Source of the DNA: Paludibacter sp.
GTDB taxonomy: Bacteria > Bacteroidota > Bacteroidia > Bacteroidales > Paludibacteraceae
Length of the DNA stretch: 64,000 bases
Direction of reading: 5' to 3'
NCBI GenBank assembly: GCA_027450045.1
Contig: DAIDKM010000001.1
Coordinates: 143,960 to 207,959 of the forward strand
This document shows, piece after piece, positions 62,056 to 64,000 of the stretch. Numbering within the stretch: position 1 is the first letter of the stretch; the number at the start of each line of letters is the position of its first letter. The position numbers and the translations under genes were made by a program. The notes under the pieces are model-generated. The model was not told the origin of the DNA and did no database searches. It worked only from the letters and a program-made list of their open reading frames with translations.

Positions 62056-63363
62056 ATGGCAATTAATAAATCCAATCTGGTGGATTTCATAACGTTAGGC
62101 TGTTCAAAGAACTTAGTTGATTCTGAACATCTCATGCGGCAATTTCAGGCAAACGGCTATCAGGTTCGGCATGATGCTGAAAAGCCTGAAGGACGTATTG
62201 TAATCATCAATACCTGCGGATTTATTGGCGATGCTCAAGAAGAATCAATTAACACCATTCTTCAATTTGCAGAATTACGCAAGCAACACAAAATAGATAA
62301 ACTGTTTGTGATGGGATGCTTATCTCAGCGTTACTTAAAAGAGTTGGAGCAAGAAATCCCAGAGGTCGATCAATACTACGGCAAGTTCGATTATACAGGA
62401 ATATTAACGGCTTTGGGAAAAACGTACAACGCTAACTTTGCAGTTGAACGTACACTCACAACGCCATCACATTATGCGTATGTTAAAATTTCGGAAGGAT
62501 GCGATCGTACCTGCTCCTATTGCGCCATCCCTATCATCACCGGCAAACATCGTTCGCGACCGGTAGAAGAAATAATTGAAGAAGTGACATGGTTAGTTTC
62601 ACAAGGTGTAAAAGAGTTTCAACTCATAGCCCAAGATTTATCTTACTATGGATATGATACGGAACGCAAAGCGATGTTACCCTATCTTGTCAATCGCATT
62701 GCCGATATAAACGGCGTTGAATGGCTGCGATTACATTATGCTTATCCAACGAATTTTCCGATTGATTTATTAAAAGTTATACGCGAACGCGATAACGTTT
62801 GCAACTACTTAGATTTAGCCCTGCAACACAGCAGCGATACCATGCTTCAACGCATGCGTCGAAATATCACATTAGAACAAACCCGTCGTTTATTGCAAAT
62901 CATTCGGGAAGAAGTGCCTGGAATTCATCTGCGCACAACCTTATTAGTAGGACATCCGGGCGAAACCGACGAAGAGTTTGACGCACTAAAGGCTTTTGTA
63001 ACTGAACAACGTTTTGAACGACTCGGCGTTTTTGCGTATTCCCACGAAGCAGGCACGTATGCATACAACCATTATGTTGATGATGTCACTCAGGCTGTTA
63101 AAGGACAAAGATTGGATGAAATCATGGAGTTGCAACGTATCATTTCGGCTGAACACAACCAACACAAAGTAGGTAAAACACTCAAAGTAATGATTGACAA
63201 AGAAGAAGGCGAGTTTTACGTAGGACGATCAGAATTTGATTCACCTGAGGTGGATCCCGAAATATTGATAGCTAAAACAAAAATTCTATCGACAGGCTCA
63301 TTTTATTCGGTTAAAATCACTAATTTTGATGATTATGATTTATTTGGGGAAGTGATTCTCTAA
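62056..63363 (+). CDS. rimO: Ribosomal protein uS12 methylthiotransferase
   Basis: RimO adds a methylthio group to Asp88 of ribosomal protein S12. The 435-residue protein has the N-terminal UPF0004 domain with Cys16, Cys54 and Cys88 for the auxiliary cluster (LGCSKN, NTCGFI, MGCLSQRY), the radical-SAM motif Cys149-x3-Cys153-x2-Cys156 (CDRTCSYC), and a C-terminal TRAM domain (about 370-435). The NTCGFIGDAQEESI and DLALQHSSD variants distinguish it from MiaB, which has DIPLQSGS-like blocks. It sits between ftsK and hup on the same strand. Very sure. Confidence 0.96.
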   Translation: MAINKSNLVDFITLGCSKNLVDSEHLMRQFQANGYQVRHDAEKPEGRIVIINTCGFIGDAQEESINTILQFAELRKQHKIDKLFVMGCLSQRYLKELEQEIPEVDQYYGKFDYTGILTALGKTYNANFAVERTLTTPSHYAYVKISEGCDRTCSYCAIPIITGKHRSRPVEEIIEEVTWLVSQGVKEFQLIAQDLSYYGYDTERKAMLPYLVNRIADINGVEWLRLHYAYPTNFPIDLLKVIRERDNVCNYLDLALQHSSDTMLQRMRRNITLEQTRRLLQIIREEVPGIHLRTTLLVGHPGETDEEFDALKAFVTEQRFERLGVFAYSHEAGTYAYNHYVDDVTQAVKGQRLDEIMELQRIISAEHNQHKVGKTLKVMIDKEEGEFYVGRSEFDSPEVDPEILIAKTKILSTGSFYSVKITNFDDYDLFGEVIL

Positions 63364-63435
63364 AAAGTTGAACCACAATAGAAAATGATATACAACGCCA
63401 TTCATCTATCTTTCTCATACATCTATTAACTTCTC

Positions 63436-63732
63436 ATGGCTATGACACACAAAGAATTGATTGCTGACTTATCAAGCAAACTCTCCTTTTCAGAGAATGA
63501 AATATCTGAACTGCTTGACACCACCTTCACCATGATGGCTGACGAAATGAGCAAAGGGAATTCTGTTCACCTGCAAGGACTCGGCACATTTGAGCCACAC
63601 CGAAAAGAAGAGCGCCTCACAATCAATCCACGTACCAAAATACGCACGTTGATTCCTCCAAAACAAGTGGCAGTGTTCAAACCCAATCAAACTTTGAAAG
63701 ATAAAGCGAAGGAGGCGCCTCGATATGAATAA
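63436..63732 (+). CDS. hup: HU family DNA-binding protein
   Basis: The 98-residue protein is HU-sized and has the family layout: KELIADLSSKLSFSENEI helices (5-22), GNSVHLQGLGTFEPHRKEER (40-59, with the strand before the DNA-binding arm), the arm NPRTKIRTLIPPKQVAVF and a helical end. HU bends and compacts DNA as a dimer. It follows rimO by 72 bases and its last 8 bases overlap the start of a second HU-like gene. Very sure of the family. Confidence 0.96.
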   Translation: MAMTHKELIADLSSKLSFSENEISELLDTTFTMMADEMSKGNSVHLQGLGTFEPHRKEERLTINPRTKIRTLIPPKQVAVFKPNQTLKDKAKEAPRYE

Positions 63733-64000
63733 TGAAAAACTCAACATAGCCAATATTGCAGCATATATTGCCCAACAAAAAGGAATCACAAAAAAAGTGG
63801 CTGCCGGTTTTTTACAACAATTGACGACAACACTTGGCGAAGGACTGCTGCGGGATGGCGAAGTAAAAGTGAAAGGTCTTGGCACCTTCAAAATAGAATG
63901 GCACGAAAGTCGGATGAGTGTTAACGTGCAAACCGGTGAAAAATACGAAATTGCGGGACATAACAAAGTCGCATTTACACCAGACAAAGCCATGCGTGAA
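63725..64000 (+). CDS. Second HU-like protein, 3' end outside window
   Basis: An ATG at 63725 lies inside the end of the first HU gene (8-base overlap) and opens a frame to the window edge (92 codons). It translates to an HU-like sequence: NIANIAAYIAQQKGITKKV, then VKVKGLGTFKIEWHESRM and TGEKYEIAGHNKVAFTP. The overlap implies translational coupling, so the two paralogues may form a heterodimer or be made in fixed ratio. The frame runs off the window at ...DKAMRE, so whether it is a plain HU or a longer HU-fusion as often found in Bacteroidota cannot be seen. Confidence 0.88.
   Translation, partial: MNNEKLNIANIAAYIAQQKGITKKVAAGFLQQLTTTLGEGLLRDGEVKVKGLGTFKIEWHESRMSVNVQTGEKYEIAGHNKVAFTPDKAMRE

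Noticed and set aside
1..64000. CRISPR array, tRNA, rRNA, prophage or defence genes
   Set aside because: Read through both strands of all gaps; no regularly spaced repeats, cloverleaf-like segments, phage or restriction genes were seen.

Overview
The window comes from a member of the Bacteroidota, most likely the order Bacteroidales. The evidence is the AT-rich sequence, promoters of the Bacteroidota type (TTTG, about 19 bases, TAnnTTTG) in front of many genes, scarce Shine-Dalgarno sites, and family forms typical of the phylum: long IspG, FadL-like barrel protein, DUF3857 proteins, DUF1573, DUF4136, HU/CCDC81-SPOR and IS1096-passenger (pRiA4b ORF-3) proteins. I see no rRNA, tRNA, CRISPR array, prophage or intact insertion sequence. 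Most of the window is ordinary chromosomal housekeeping DNA.

Layout. 1-4.9 kb: end of a low-complexity protein, an outer-membrane barrel protein, metK behind a SAM-II-like riboswitch, greA behind a terminator-like leader, and a HIT protein. 4.9-6.8 kb (minus): fmt and nadK. 6.9-11.4 kb (plus): pdxJ, exbB-exbD-tonB, a DJ-1 protein and a DHH phosphoesterase. 11.4-19.4 kb (minus): purA, the sdh/frd C-A-B operon and a B12-dependent ribonucleotide reductase. 19.6-30.7 kb (minus): an esterase, pabC-pabB, an M13 peptidase, a decayed gene, an IS1096-passenger-like protein, a thioesterase, an extended ispG, nth, an acetyltransferase and a nitroreductase. 30.8-32.9 kb (plus): a FemAB/GNAT-like protein and an HU-SPOR membrane protein, both apparently leaderless. 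32.9-37.4 kb (minus): mutS2, a DUF4136 lipoprotein and a DUF1573 protein. 37.7-40.6 kb (plus): yjbQ and a small AT-rich accessory group. 40.6-45.0 kb (minus): carB and carA. 45.3-48.5 kb (plus): pta, a divergent hydroxyacyl-CoA dehydrogenase and ackA. 48.6-52.6 kb (minus): two DUF3857 proteins. 53.1-59.2 kb: an aldo/keto reductase, cydAB and dsbD. 59.5-64 kb (plus): ftsK, rimO and two overlapping HU genes.

The genes suggest a fermentative anaerobe that makes acetate (Pta-AckA), carries a fumarate reductase-type quinone:dicarboxylate complex, tolerates some oxygen (cytochrome bd), makes isoprenoids by the MEP pathway, and uses AdoCbl-dependent ribonucleotide reduction. The most interesting signals are regulatory or concern protein architecture: the SAM-II-like element with its own promoter and a following hydrophobic mini-ORF, the hairpin/U-tract in the greA leader, two adjacent leaderless genes, a 116-residue C-terminal extension on IspG, and a dehydrogenase-like protein with altered catalytic residues inside the pta-ackA operon. 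I found no convincing new defence or mobile system.
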